Positions 8,025-16,664 are shown, counted from the first letter of the stretch. The stretch: 64,000 nt of DNA from Deltaproteobacteria bacterium (GCA_016196825.1 JACPWY010000021.1:1-64000); one strand, 5' to 3'. Made by a program: numbers and translations. Notes: generated by a model not told the origin, from the sequence alone.

Positions 8025-9047
8025 ATAGATGTGCATTTGGAGCCAGGCGTACCATTCGGACGTCGAAAGAGTGCGCTGAAGCTGAGTGGTGACCTCGAAG
8101 TGCGGAGCCGGATAGTAATTGAATCCGCCACCAATCGCCTGATGGCTTGTCCCTGCGAATTCCCCGACGCCAAAGACGTGCAGCCCCTGGACAAACTCCC
8201 AACCAAGTTTCGTGTAATTGTACAAGCCCGCTCGGGCGGGCGTGATGCCGTCCTCGGCGTAATCGATTTCCTCCAAGAGGTAGAGGTGTTCGGTGAATCC
8301 CAACATCGCAAATGGGCCCGCCGCCCAGCGTGACCCCTTCGGCCCCTGCCCGGAGTAAGCCGACGCCCCCACCTTATAACGCTCCCGAAAGTTGAAACTC
8401 GACCTCACCGCCAAGCCCGTTTCACTCTGCCACCGAGATGGATCAATTCGCGGGGCTACGGCAGTCACAAAAAGATCGTACGACTCCCCCAAATACGACA
8501 CTTCGGCGTTGTAACTCTCCGATCCCTCATCAAGCCCGAGATTCATCCGGATATCGAGGTGGTGTTCGGGGGAGTGGATACCGTAGGCGAGAGGAAATTT
8601 TCCCACCCGGACGTTCCAATTGTCATTCATCCGAAAGAGAGCCCAATGGCGCCGAAACATCGCCTTGGGAAAAGCCCGGCAATCAAACCCCAGGGTCCCC
8701 ATAACCGCGAAGCGATCGGTGTTGACCCCCATCTCAGCGTCGAGCTGCATGATGAAAAAGCGCAGATCCGTAGCAGTGAGCGTATCGGTGACAAGTTGCA
8801 CCGCTCTCAGGTCGCCTCCCACCATGACGGGCTCAGGAATCCTCACAAGGCCCGCGAGCGGCAACGCCATCGATTCCGACCCAAACTGCGACAACATCTC
8901 TTTTGACAACGACCGCCCATACGCAGTGAGCATCCCACCCCCATCAGGGCTCACATGGCACGCCGTGCAGTTCACATACCCGTGGCGCACCATCTCGGGA
9001 AATCCCCACGCCATTGAGGCGATCAAGAGTAGAGGCAGAGACTTCAT
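8019..9047 (-). CDS. Outer-membrane barrel with N-terminal CxxCH motif
   Basis: 342 residues. A short signal peptide (to AWG) is followed at once by NCTACHVSPDGGGMLTAYGR, a single c-type haem motif in a context seen in exported proteins of deltaproteobacteria and related groups. The remainder is rich in alternating strands (VRVGKFPLAYGIHSPEHHLDIR and many aromatic-ended strands) and ends with an aromatic strand (YAWLQMHIYL), so it is probably a barrel. It overlaps the YceI-like gene by ATGA (4 bp), which implies translational coupling. A haem placed at the periplasmic mouth of a barrel would suit electron transfer across the outer membrane, but this is inference. Confidence 0.65.
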   Translation of the reverse strand: MKSLPLLLIASMAWGFPEMVRHGYVNCTACHVSPDGGGMLTAYGRSLSKEMLSQFGSESMALPLAGLVRIPEPVMVGGDLRAVQLVTDTLTATDLRFFIMQLDAEMGVNTDRFAVMGTLGFDCRAFPKAMFRRHWALFRMNDNWNVRVGKFPLAYGIHSPEHHLDIRMNLGLDEGSESYNAEVSYLGESYDLFVTAVAPRIDPSRWQSETGLAVRSSFNFRERYKVGASAYSGQGPKGSRWAAGPFAMLGFTEHLYLLEEIDYAEDGITPARAGLYNYTKLGWEFVQGLHVFGVGEFAGTSHQAIGGGFNYYPAPHFEVTTQLQRTLSTSEWYAWLQMHIYL

Positions 9048-9547
9048 TGAAGTGCGCCATCGGTAGTCACGGTCACCGTGACCTCATCGGCCACTTTGAC
9101 GCCCAGGTACTCAGGGATAGCGATCTTGTGATCAGAGACCTTGGACTTCCACTCAAACACCATATTGGTTCCCTTCACTGTCACCTCACCCGTGATCGGC
9201 CTCTCCTCACCGTGGAGCTTCATCTTTCCTTGAAACGGATTCTTTCCATCCTTATAGAGCACGCTCCCCTCGAAGTGGGCCAACGCATAGCCTGGCTTTC
9301 CCGTTTCGAGGTATTTCTCCTTCATGTGCCCGTCGCGCATGTCGATACCCGTCGAGAGCTTGTTCAAGTCGCAATCAGCTGAGATGAGCATCTCTTTCCC
9401 CGAAAGTTTGAAGGTGCCCGAGAGGCATTTTCCCTCACCTCGAATCTTCACCATCGCGGGTTTCCCCACCGCTAGAAAGCTCACCTTGGAGTCGGTGACG
9501 TTGTACGTCTCAGCCAATGCCAGTCGCAGCAGAAGTAAGAAAATCAT
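9044..9547 (-). CDS. YceI-like periplasmic lipid-binding-type protein
   Basis: 167 residues with a short signal peptide (to LALA). The pattern Y.V....S.V.F, a central STGIDMRDGHMKEKYL block and repeated beta strands match the YceI family, a lipocalin-like barrel that binds polyisoprenoid chains in periplasmic proteins. YceI proteins are often co-encoded with cytochromes, as here. The start codon directly abuts the stop codon of the upstream glycosyltransferase gene. The bound ligand cannot be predicted. Confidence 0.75.
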   Translation of the reverse strand: MIFLLLLRLALAETYNVTDSKVSFLAVGKPAMVKIRGEGKCLSGTFKLSGKEMLISADCDLNKLSTGIDMRDGHMKEKYLETGKPGYALAHFEGSVLYKDGKNPFQGKMKLHGEERPITGEVTVKGTNMVFEWKSKVSDHKIAIPEYLGVKVADEVTVTVTTDGALQ

Positions 9548-10474
9548 CTACTTTCCTTTCACGCGTTCTCGTAAGGCTGGCGGTAAGCAAACCCGGTAAA
9601 ACGCGCCCACTCTTTCTGCCATCATTGGGCTTACCTTCGCAATCCCCCTGTAAAGCCAATTCCTTGTGACAAGTTTTGCACCACCCAAAGCCTGTGAGAA
9701 GGAAAAGGCCTCCCGGGCCTTATCAGATGAGTGCGCAGCAAAAAGGACCGTCCCGGCGTGGTGGGCCATCTCGGCTAGCGCGCTCTGGTGGCGGGGTTCC
9801 AGCTCCTCCGACAGCTGTCGGAGCACGTCGAGCGTGCACGACCACACCTCTACTGTCTGGGTGCTCCGGCTGGTGGTGCGCAGGTCTATCCCCACAAGTG
9901 GTTCGAGAATCACCGCAACACGCGGACGCGTGCTGAGAAGCTTGACGTGGAAGTAGTAGTCCTCCGACTGCCAGTGATCGCTGTATCCGCCCATCCTCTC
10001 GACGACGGTTTTGCGATACGTTCCAGAAGGCACCAGCAAAAAGTGGGTGATGGCATAAGGAACAGGATCCCGTGTGTCCATGAACCGCAGCTCCTGCACG
10101 AGCTCCACGACCGGCTGGCCGTTTCTGAACGAACTTACCTCGGTAAAGACGGCGTCGGCGCCGGTCTGAATGACTTCCTGGACTCTCTCTCCCCACTGGG
10201 GCGTCACCCAATCATCGGAGTCGTGGAAGTGGACATACTCACTGCTGGCCTCACGCAACAGGCGATTTCTCCCGTGAGCTGGGCCGACATTTTCTCGGCT
10301 TCGGACCACGCGCGTGGGAATGGAAAGTTTTCGGATATAGGGCTCAGGGCGTTTCGTGGAGGCGTCGTCGAAAATGATGATCTCGTCGATTGGCTGGTGA
10401 TCGAAACTCTCGAGGCAGCGCGTGAGTAGGCCTTCCTCATTGTGATACGTGATGAGGACGCTCAAGGATGGCAT
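9548..10474 (-). CDS. Family 2 glycosyltransferase
   Basis: 308 residues. The N-terminal GT-A domain shows the VLITYHNEEGLL start, EIIIFDDAS nucleotide-binding segment, the NVGPAHGRN motif and the DSDDW metal-binding motif, all classic for GT2 enzymes. These transfer a sugar from a nucleotide donor onto a glycan or lipid acceptor in the cytoplasm. The C-terminal third is helical and not diagnostic. It is first in an operon with the YceI-like and barrel genes. A TAATAT hexamer lies 6 nt upstream of the ATG, with no ribosome-binding site. Confidence 0.85.
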   Translation of the reverse strand: MPSLSVLITYHNEEGLLTRCLESFDHQPIDEIIIFDDASTKRPEPYIRKLSIPTRVVRSRENVGPAHGRNRLLREASSEYVHFHDSDDWVTPQWGERVQEVIQTGADAVFTEVSSFRNGQPVVELVQELRFMDTRDPVPYAITHFLLVPSGTYRKTVVERMGGYSDHWQSEDYYFHVKLLSTRPRVAVILEPLVGIDLRTTSRSTQTVEVWSCTLDVLRQLSEELEPRHQSALAEMAHHAGTVLFAAHSSDKAREAFSFSQALGGAKLVTRNWLYRGIAKVSPMMAERVGAFYRVCLPPALRERVKGK

Positions 10475-10480
10475 GAATGT

Positions 10481-10509
10481 ATATTAGCCCTACTCTGGCG
10501 GCTGGTCAC
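10481..10509 (-). promoter_or_regulatory. Candidate promoter for leaderless glycosyltransferase operon
   Basis: Minus-strand GTGACC (10509-10504; 4 of 6), 17-nt spacer, TAATAT (10486-10481; 4 of 6), then 6 nt to the ATG at 10474. Confidence 0.4.
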
Positions 10510-10568
10510 TTTGTTGCACGCCTTCAGCATCTCAAGCGATCGACACGCTTAAAAAGAGGGCGTGCCCG

Positions 10569-11549
10569 TTAGTACCAGTACCCGCCATACACAGTCTGCA
10601 TCGTTGTGCACTGAACCATCTGGCCGTTATAGAGATACTGCATGGTCGCAATCACCGGGAACATCCCGCTCTCATAGAAGGCCACTTCGCCCTGGGTGTC
10701 GCTGACGCGGCCCCAGATCTGCATTCCCGACTCCCAAGTCGACTGAATCGCGATGAGCTGGGCCGGTCCGAGGTAGACACTCGGGGAGGCACCGGGAACG
10801 CCCGTTACCACGACGCCCTCACCGATGAAGGCCGGGTTTTGCGAAAGCACAACCGTGCAAGGCGGCGGCGTGGGAATCACGACCGGATTCTGCACTTGAA
10901 TAGTGGTGAGGCACACCGAAGTGTCGCCGAGAGAGTCTGTCACCTGGGCGCTGATATTCTTGAGTCCCGGCTGTGAGTACGCCACCGCGGCGCTGGCTGA
11001 GATCGTGGAGCTCGTGGTGATGCTCTTTGTGATGGTGCCCGAGCTCGTCAAATTGGAAAAAGCGTACGGCGCCGTACTACCCGACCCCGTGAGGGTAAGG
11101 TTCACGGTCTCATTGGTCGTGTAGACCGCCTTATCGGGCGTGAGAGTACAGATGAGATTGCTCGGCGGATTCAGCGGCAACACAACCACATTGAAGGTGC
11201 AGCTCTTTGAATTGCCGTTACCGTCCTTGATGATGATTGAATCGGTCTGCGTCTCTTGTGTTGAGCCGATATTCTTATAGCTCCGAAACACCTCGCCACT
11301 CGCCGAAAAGGTCCCCGTGATTTCAGAGCTCGAGAAAGGGCCGTAAGTTCCATTCACTGACACGAGAACACTCACCGCATCCCCACTTTTCACCGGCAGT
11401 CCGCCATTGGCCACTGCCGTGCAACTCAATGTGTAAGGCACCGTTGTCGTATTGGAGGAGCCATCGCCCGACATCGTGAAATTCACATTGGGCACCTGCA
11501 CCTTGCACGCAGGCAGAAGTAGTAAAGCGATGAATGGGATAAAGCGCAT
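10569..11549 (-). CDS. Lipoprotein with Ig-like repeats
   Basis: 326 residues from the ATG at 11549, which is preceded by GGAGG; a longer frame to 11687 has no such site. The N-terminus is a lipoprotein signal (LLLLPAC). Two or three tandem beta-sandwich-like units of about 90 residues follow (repeats of CxxxxxPxx..xxGxxVxLxVxxxG and a terminal SCTFNVVV / VCLTTIQV strand), similar to PKD or bacterial Ig-like domains. The C-terminus differs and has a Cys pair. It is probably a surface or periplasmic binding or structural lipoprotein. It is divergently transcribed from the triplet-repeat gene. Confidence 0.6.
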   Translation of the reverse strand: MRFIPFIALLLLPACKVQVPNVNFTMSGDGSSNTTTVPYTLSCTAVANGGLPVKSGDAVSVLVSVNGTYGPFSSSEITGTFSASGEVFRSYKNIGSTQETQTDSIIIKDGNGNSKSCTFNVVVLPLNPPSNLICTLTPDKAVYTTNETVNLTLTGSGSTAPYAFSNLTSSGTITKSITTSSTISASAAVAYSQPGLKNISAQVTDSLGDTSVCLTTIQVQNPVVIPTPPPCTVVLSQNPAFIGEGVVVTGVPGASPSVYLGPAQLIAIQSTWESGMQIWGRVSDTQGEVAFYESGMFPVIATMQYLYNGQMVQCTTMQTVYGGYWY

Positions 11550-11719
11550 AAGACCCTCCGAATACCGAACCTGCCCCGAAGAACTGCAATCGCCGGGCCC
11601 ACGAGGCCAGGCTCGCAAGGCCCCGTAAGACCAAAGGAATACGTCTGATCGCAACCACGCTGCCCAACGTTTATGCGGCCTCCTCAATTCCCCAACATTT
11701 GCAGTGCATTCTGAAGGCT

Positions 11720-12151
11720 ATGCCAAAACTCCTCTTTTTGAGTCTCGCGATATGCACAATCGTTTATTCCGCAGAGCCCGTGTGTGATTGGCCGGACATC
11801 ATGACCTGCAGCGCCTTTTGCCGACAGAGCGAACAATGGATTCAAGATTGGTCCGCTCGCCCTTGCCGATGCACCTGCCAGGCACCACCAACATCAGGTG
11901 GAACCTCCGGAACGAATGGGTTGAACGGACTCAATGGCCTGAATGGGTTGAATGGTGTTAACGGACTTAACGGCCTGAATGGGTTAAACGGCGTCAATGG
12001 ATTGAATGGGGTTAACGGACTCGACGGATTGAACGGCCTCAACGGCCTGAATGGGTTAAATGGCGTCAATGGATTGAATGGTGTTAACGGCCTCAACCGA
12101 CTCAATGGCCTGAACGGCGCCAGTGTCCCCAACGGCATCACACCCCGTTAG
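11720..12151 (+). CDS. Secreted protein with Asn-Gly-Leu triplet repeat
   Basis: 143 residues. A signal peptide (to VYSA) is followed by a Cys-rich stretch (six Cys between residues 22 and 53), a short Gly/Thr linker and then 23 consecutive triplets of N-G-L or N-G-V (residues 66-134). Only DGL, NRL and the final NGA deviate. Gly at every third position recalls collagen-like proteins, but there is no Pro and Asn is fixed. GAAGG lies 2 nt before the ATG. The Cys-rich head could form disulphides or anchor the rod. Function is unknown. Confidence 0.6.
   Translation: MPKLLFLSLAICTIVYSAEPVCDWPDIMTCSAFCRQSEQWIQDWSARPCRCTCQAPPTSGGTSGTNGLNGLNGLNGLNGVNGLNGLNGLNGVNGLNGVNGLDGLNGLNGLNGLNGVNGLNGVNGLNRLNGLNGASVPNGITPR
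11915..12121 (+). repeat. 9-bp-based tandem repeat encoding (Asn-Gly-Leu/Val)23
   Basis: The DNA repeats units such as aacggactc, aatggcctg, aatgggttg and aatggtgtt in varied order. Synonymous codons differ between units, so the repeat is kept at protein level and is not a recent slippage product alone. Confidence 0.85.
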
Positions 12152-12190
12152 ACCAAAAGACCGCTCACACTACTTGCTCCCGAGAACGCC

Positions 12191-12310
12191 CTATCTCGTC
12201 CAAGGTTCTCCCGATCCGTCGCGATAGACCGGGTTGGGTTTTCCGACGAGAATAAGCATCCAGTCCGCGCCCTTCACCCACTTAAAGCCGGCCGGAACAC
12301 CGATCGTCTA
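12191..12310 (-). pseudogene. Possible gene remnant
   Basis: On the minus strand a frame ending with TAG at 12193-12191 reads as a protein-like tail (GVPAGFKWVKGADWMLILVG, then PNPVYRDGSGEPWTR). It has no start codon: an in-frame TAG lies just upstream, next to a 7-bp inverted repeat at 12305-12321. It may be the decayed C-terminus of a lost gene. I do not recognise the family. Confidence 0.25.
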
Positions 12311-12321
12311 AGCTTTAGACG
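12305..12321. repeat. Perfect 7-bp inverted repeat
   Basis: CGTCTAA, loop GCT, TTAGACG. No T-tract follows on either strand, so it is not a standard terminator. It may be an operator for the gene at 12411. Confidence 0.3.
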
Positions 12322-12410
12322 CCCGATCTCCTCCCTAGCACTTTCCTCGGTCTTGCTGAGCCTGCGGTGCTGGCCCCCGTTATGCACTCATTTAAGCTCA
12401 AAGACCCTCT

Positions 12411-13199
12411 ATGAAACTCACCCTTTTCATCCTTACGCTCTCCACGCTCATTCCTGCGGCGCCACAGCCCTTCCACAGTCCTGAGACCCTGCCTCGCCCG
12501 GTCTCCGAACGGGCCGAGATGCCAGTAAAGGCGGCCGCCTCAACTTGCAACGAAGTGGTATCGAAGCTCGAATCCTTCCGTGAGCAGGCCACGGCTGCGA
12601 AAGAAAAAAACGAGGGGATGCTTTCTCGAATGCAGAGAATGGGGCTTCAGGGCCAGACCGGGATGGAAATCCAAAGTCTCACATCGCAGCTCAAACAACT
12701 CAAAACCGACTTCAATTCCTTCATCAACGGCATCCCTTCGGAGTGTCTCGACAAACCTTCAGTCCTCTCCAAGATCAACATGGTGAAAGACGAGCTGGGT
12801 GAAGCCGAAAGTTCACTCAGCCGGTCCGAATACACCGCCCAAGCGATTGTGCAAAATGCAATGTACGCCAACCAAATGAGAAACCAGAATGCCGGGGGCG
12901 GCGGTGGTGGTGGGCGCGGCTCAGCAGGCGGGAGCGGTGGTGGCAAAGGCTCTGCTCCAAAATCCGATCCTCCAAAGTATGAAATGCAGCCACCCGGGCC
13001 ACTCCCCAGACTTCCAACGCCGCCCGAATACCACCTCGATATTCCGATAACGGTCACGGCTCCGGTCGAGCCAGGTAACAGCTCCATCGTGAACTCGGCT
13101 CCCGCCGCCTTATTCTCCGATTCACTTACGAGCGACGCTTCCCGTTTTGGCATTCGTGACCGTCTCCGAAAAAACGCCACCCCCTCCGATACCAAATGA
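12411..13199 (+). CDS. Secreted coiled-coil protein with Gly-rich linker
   Basis: 262 residues. A signal peptide (to about PAAPQ) is followed by a helical, heptad-like region (residues about 45-155, rich in E, K, Q and L) and then a Gly-rich stretch (about residues 162-185, including seven consecutive Gly). A Pro-rich segment and a C-terminal region with a terminal basic helix follow. Two Cys flank the coiled coil. There is no good ribosome-binding site. The next gene follows after 18 bp. No family is recognised; a structural envelope role is inference. Confidence 0.55.
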   Translation: MKLTLFILTLSTLIPAAPQPFHSPETLPRPVSERAEMPVKAAASTCNEVVSKLESFREQATAAKEKNEGMLSRMQRMGLQGQTGMEIQSLTSQLKQLKTDFNSFINGIPSECLDKPSVLSKINMVKDELGEAESSLSRSEYTAQAIVQNAMYANQMRNQNAGGGGGGGRGSAGGSGGGKGSAPKSDPPKYEMQPPGPLPRLPTPPEYHLDIPITVTAPVEPGNSSIVNSAPAALFSDSLTSDASRFGIRDRLRKNATPSDTK

Positions 13200-13202
13200 G
13201 TG

Positions 13203-13211
13203 TGTTAAACT
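13203..13211 (+). promoter_or_regulatory. Candidate extended -10 box for leaderless gene
   Basis: TGTTAAACT has the TGn extension and 4 of 6 consensus positions. It ends 6 nt before the ATG at 13218. Confidence 0.3.
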
Positions 13212-13217
13212 ACGTCA

Positions 13218-14186
13218 ATGAAGGGCCTTCTCGCCGTCGTCGCGCTAGTCACACTCAGCGTCGCGCTCGGTTACTTGATCTCGCGCGCTTTGAATCCTCG
13301 GATGCCGCCTGCTGAGTCAATCTCTTCCAAAGCCAGCTACCAGCTCCCTCAAAAGATCACTCGCCTCTACGCCGAGCCCCGCCCAGCCACAGCACCCCCG
13401 TCCATCTCCCAAGACTGCCAGGCGCTCTGGAAAGCTCTGCTCGCGCTCAATCTCGCTCAAGATTTTGATCCCCCCAAGGGCTCAAAGTGCACGGGGCTTC
13501 CCACCCCCCTCGACGCCTTCTCCGCTCTGTACAACCAGCGCTGCGCCAAACGTGATGACGCCTGCCTTGCCGCCATCCACCAATACCGAGCGCGCATCAC
13601 CCATTTTTCGACCAAGGACGTCCCTCTCAATTCCATCCGCGATCCGCGCATTCTCATGGATAAGCTCCTGGCTACATGGGAGAGAGAACCCGAACTCGCG
13701 GGTGCCGTTGCCGACCGCTGGGCTGAGCTCGAGCCCGACAACTACCCTGCGCAAAAGGCCGCGCTCATCTCCCAGCTCATGGCGATTGCGGGCCACCCAC
13801 CCGATCCCAATGATCCCCGTTGGACTGAAATCAATAATCGGCTCGATCGCCTGAAACGTCTTGAGCCCAAGGACGGCATCTCGCAAGGCGAGATCAGTTG
13901 CCTCGCTTCAGCGTTCAGAGACAACGATCCCCTTAAGGTCATGGAAAGGGCTGCAGAGCTCGACTCCCTCTACCCTAGGAGCGGATCGGGCCCCTACTTC
14001 ATGGGCTGGGCCGAAAACCGTCGCGGCAATCGCGAGGGCAGTATCAAATATGTTCAGGAGTGTTTAAGGCGAGAGCCAGGAAATAGGCGCTGCCAGAGCA
14101 CCCTAGCCGTTCTCACAACAGTGAGCCCGCAAACGGACGTGGGAAACGCCTTCTCAACCTTTCAATCCTTTCCGCTCGCACCCTAA
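13218..14186 (+). CDS. Membrane-anchored TPR-like protein
   Basis: 322 residues with one N-terminal transmembrane or signal-anchor helix (residues about 3-25) and a large, probably periplasmic helical domain. The C-terminal part (PEDNYPAQKAALI, MERAAELDSLYPRSGSGPYF, GSIKYVQECLRREPGNRRC) has the small-large residue pattern and PGN/P caps of tetratricopeptide-like helices. An inner pair of Cys may be disulphide-bonded. It lies 18 bp after the coiled-coil gene and probably works with it. Its stop codon overlaps the A-tract of the convergent terminator. Function is unknown. Confidence 0.55.
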   Translation: MKGLLAVVALVTLSVALGYLISRALNPRMPPAESISSKASYQLPQKITRLYAEPRPATAPPSISQDCQALWKALLALNLAQDFDPPKGSKCTGLPTPLDAFSALYNQRCAKRDDACLAAIHQYRARITHFSTKDVPLNSIRDPRILMDKLLATWEREPELAGAVADRWAELEPDNYPAQKAALISQLMAIAGHPPDPNDPRWTEINNRLDRLKRLEPKDGISQGEISCLASAFRDNDPLKVMERAAELDSLYPRSGSGPYFMGWAENRRGNREGSIKYVQECLRREPGNRRCQSTLAVLTTVSPQTDVGNAFSTFQSFPLAP

Positions 14187-14212
14187 AAAAAGCCGGCCCT
14201 TTTAGGGCCGGC
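14185..14212 (-). terminator. Intrinsic terminator for the Pro/Gly-rich protein gene
   Basis: An 8-bp perfect stem GCCGGCCC/GGGCCGGC with a 5-nt loop (14192-14212) is followed on the minus strand by seven T residues (14191-14185). The T-tract overlaps the stop codon of the convergent gene. Confidence 0.85.
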
Positions 14213-14232
14213 TGAGAAAGTGAATATTCTTG

Positions 14233-14733
14233 TCAGTATCCGGGAACTCCGTACGGAGTCGCCAGCGGCCCGCCGGGCATTCCGAAGGCCGCCCCACAAT
14301 GCACCGGCCGAGGCGGGCACGGACCATACATCGGCATGGGCGGCGGATAAGGCGGACAGTAGGTCACAATGGGCGGGCCCACCGGAGGCACAAAAGTTGT
14401 CCGTGTTTGACCCATGTTCCACTGCGAACCACCAAAAGGACCAAAGCTTCCACCACCGGCGTTCACCGTAGCACGATACACTCCCGGAGCGGGATACGTG
14501 TAAGGACCGGGCGGCGGCATCATCACCGGACCAGCAACCGGCGCGTAAGGCCCGGGTCCACCAAAGCCCGGCTGCATACCACCATGATAACCACCTTGGT
14601 GGTAGTTCGGTCCAGGTCCATACGGCGGCGTCATCGCTTGGTTGCCACCGCCTTGATTGTAATGGCTTTCAAACCAACCCGGCTCAGCAATGGCAGCAGC
14701 GCAGACGAAAAGAGCAGAAAGAAGTAACTTCAT
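14233..14733 (-). CDS. Secreted Pro/Gly/Tyr-rich protein
   Basis: 166 residues with a standard signal peptide (to AAAIA). The mature protein is about half Pro, Gly and Tyr, with runs such as PPYGPGPNYHQGGYHGG and PPYPPPMPMYGPCPPRP, and it has a few Cys near the C-terminus. AGGGGGAA precedes the ATG. Such low-complexity proteins are usually surface-exposed or disordered. It is a single-gene unit that ends in a strong terminator. No family is recognised. Confidence 0.6.
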   Translation of the reverse strand: MKLLLSALFVCAAAIAEPGWFESHYNQGGGNQAMTPPYGPGPNYHQGGYHGGMQPGFGGPGPYAPVAGPVMMPPPGPYTYPAPGVYRATVNAGGGSFGPFGGSQWNMGQTRTTFVPPVGPPIVTYCPPYPPPMPMYGPCPPRPVHCGAAFGMPGGPLATPYGVPGY

Positions 14734-14837
14734 TCAATTCCCCCTAATAAATTTCGAAATGAGTCTTTTGGAGACAAGAAGCGTTATACAGAAAACGCAC
14801 GGGAAGGACCAAGGACAAAGATTGTCACTCTGAATTA

Positions 14838-16607
14838 TTACGCCTGCTGTTCGGCACTTACACCCGATCTTTTTTTCGCCTTCGCAATCAGGCTCTTCGC
14901 ATTTTCAAGGCTTGATGCCGACACCTTATCGCCTGAAAGCATGCGCGCTATCTCCTTCGCGCTCTCTTCCTGGGAAAGCCTCACAATGCTGCTCTCGGTG
15001 CGATCTTTTTTCACAGCCTTCCTCACCTGAAGGTGCGCGTCTGCGTAGACCGACACCTGAGGCAGATGCGAAATGCACAACACCTGATGGGTTTTTGATA
15101 ATTCTCTGATTTTTTGCCCCACGATATCGGCCACACGCCCTGAAATGCCCGAGTCGATCTCATCAAACACCATCACGCAGGTGTCGGCGCCCGTGAGAAG
15201 CACCTTTTTGAGCGCCAGCATGATGCGCGACAACTCGCCCCCTGAGGCGATCTTGGCGAGCGCCTTGGGCGCCTCACCTGTGTTGGCACTGAGTAAAAAC
15301 TCGCAGCCCTCTGCACCGCGCATGGAAACCTGCGACAACCTTTCAACCCGTTTCCCCCACTCCTTCGCCAACGCCTCAGGCAAAGTCGAAACCAAAGACT
15401 CATTCCATTTGAGACCGCCGGTAGCAGCGCCAAACTGAACTTCAAATCGCGCCCCCGCCATCGCAAGAAGGTTCAGCTCTTCCCCCACACTCTCCGACAC
15501 GATCTTCGCCGCCCGCTTGCGCCTTTTTGACAGCTCAAGTGCCTTTTCCTGCCACGCTTCGACCAAAACATCGAGCTCTTCAAGCCGCTCGCTCAGCTGG
15601 CCCGTCGCCTCCTCCAGAAAACGCACCTCGGCTCGCAATCTCTCCAGATCTTTCACCACACCCACAATGTCCTTGGTCGGCGTTTTTCGAATCAGCTCCT
15701 GGTATTTGAAAAGTCGTTGCTGATCCAATTCGAGATCCCCTTCGTCCCCATCGCCTAATCGCCGCTCCACGCGATAGCTAAACTCCTCGAGGCTCTTCAT
15801 AATATTTTCGACGTCATCCTCCAACGTTCCCTTAATCTCCTCCGGAAGCTTCGACAGACGTCGCAAGAAATCCTTCAGACCCACCAAGGCGCCTTCATCG
15901 GTATTGAGCACCGACACACACTCAGCCAAAGACTCGCGGTTCTGGGCAGCGGCCTCCCTCATCTTCACCGAGGCCCCTAGTTTTTCAAAATCCTCGCTCT
16001 GCGGGTTAAATTTTTCGAGCTCCTCTAATCGGTACCGGAGGTAATCCACGTTGTTCGAGCCTTTTTCCAGTCGCCCCGCAGTCTCTTCAAACGCTCTCAC
16101 ACACTCGACCACCGTCTTCGCCTGCTCCGCGACACCACTCGCGAGAGCACTCAGGTTCCCGATACGGTCGAGGTAATTCACGTGCGTCACGGGTTCCATC
16201 AGCCGCTGATTCTCGTGCTGACTAAAAATATCAATCAAAAGGCGCGCCACCTCTTTGAGTGTCGGCAACGTCACCGGCACATCATTAACCCAGGCCTGGC
16301 TCCGCCCTCCTTCTTGGATCACCCGCCGCAGAAAAATGGCGTCTTGCCGTTCAATCCCCGCCGCCTCCAGCTGCTCGAGGACTGGGTGATCCTTCTCCAC
16401 CTCAAAGACACCTGACACGACGGCCGATTTTTTCCCAGCGCGAATAAGGTCCTGACTGGCCTTCACCCCCAGGAGCAGATTGAGCGCCCGAATGAGAATA
16501 GATTTGCCAGCCCCCGTCTCCCCCGTGATCACATTAAACCCTGGCGAAAACTCCACGGAGAGCTGATCGATAAGAGCTAAGCCCGAAATCTCAAGACTGC
16601 GAATCAC
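14838..16607 (-). CDS. recN: DNA repair ATPase RecN
   Basis: 589 residues, the normal length for RecN, an SMC-like ATPase that acts at double-strand breaks. The N-terminus has the Walker A motif GETGAGKS (residues 29-36). A long coiled coil spans about 160-370. The C-terminal part has the ABC signature region (LAKIASGGELSRIMLALK) and Walker B (VMVFDEIDSGISG). The start is GTG at 16607. An extended -10 box lies 6 nt upstream and is bracketed by a GTGC/GCAC inverted repeat, a possible SOS operator. It follows the Rsm22-like gene but has a promoter of its own. Confidence 0.95.
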   Translation of the reverse strand: MIRSLEISGLALIDQLSVEFSPGFNVITGETGAGKSILIRALNLLLGVKASQDLIRAGKKSAVVSGVFEVEKDHPVLEQLEAAGIERQDAIFLRRVIQEGGRSQAWVNDVPVTLPTLKEVARLLIDIFSQHENQRLMEPVTHVNYLDRIGNLSALASGVAEQAKTVVECVRAFEETAGRLEKGSNNVDYLRYRLEELEKFNPQSEDFEKLGASVKMREAAAQNRESLAECVSVLNTDEGALVGLKDFLRRLSKLPEEIKGTLEDDVENIMKSLEEFSYRVERRLGDGDEGDLELDQQRLFKYQELIRKTPTKDIVGVVKDLERLRAEVRFLEEATGQLSERLEELDVLVEAWQEKALELSKRRKRAAKIVSESVGEELNLLAMAGARFEVQFGAATGGLKWNESLVSTLPEALAKEWGKRVERLSQVSMRGAEGCEFLLSANTGEAPKALAKIASGGELSRIMLALKKVLLTGADTCVMVFDEIDSGISGRVADIVGQKIRELSKTHQVLCISHLPQVSVYADAHLQVRKAVKKDRTESSIVRLSQEESAKEIARMLSGDKVSASSLENAKSLIAKAKKRSGVSAEQQA

Positions 16608-16642
16608 GAGTGCATTTAAGCACCTTTCAAAGAGGCGCGCAA
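16608..16642 (-). promoter_or_regulatory. recN promoter with embedded inverted repeat
   Basis: Minus-strand TTGCGC (16642-16637), 17-nt spacer, TTAAAT (16619-16614) with TGn extension, then 6 nt to the GTG start. GTGC-TTAAAT-GCAC is a perfect 4+4 inverted repeat around the -10 box, well placed for repressor binding. Confidence 0.5.
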
Positions 16643-16664
16643 AAGGCCGTGAGTCGCACCGCGG

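Noticed and set aside
11915..12121. CRISPR or satellite-type repeat
   Set aside because: The units are 9 bp with no spacers and are in frame with a signal-peptide-bearing protein.
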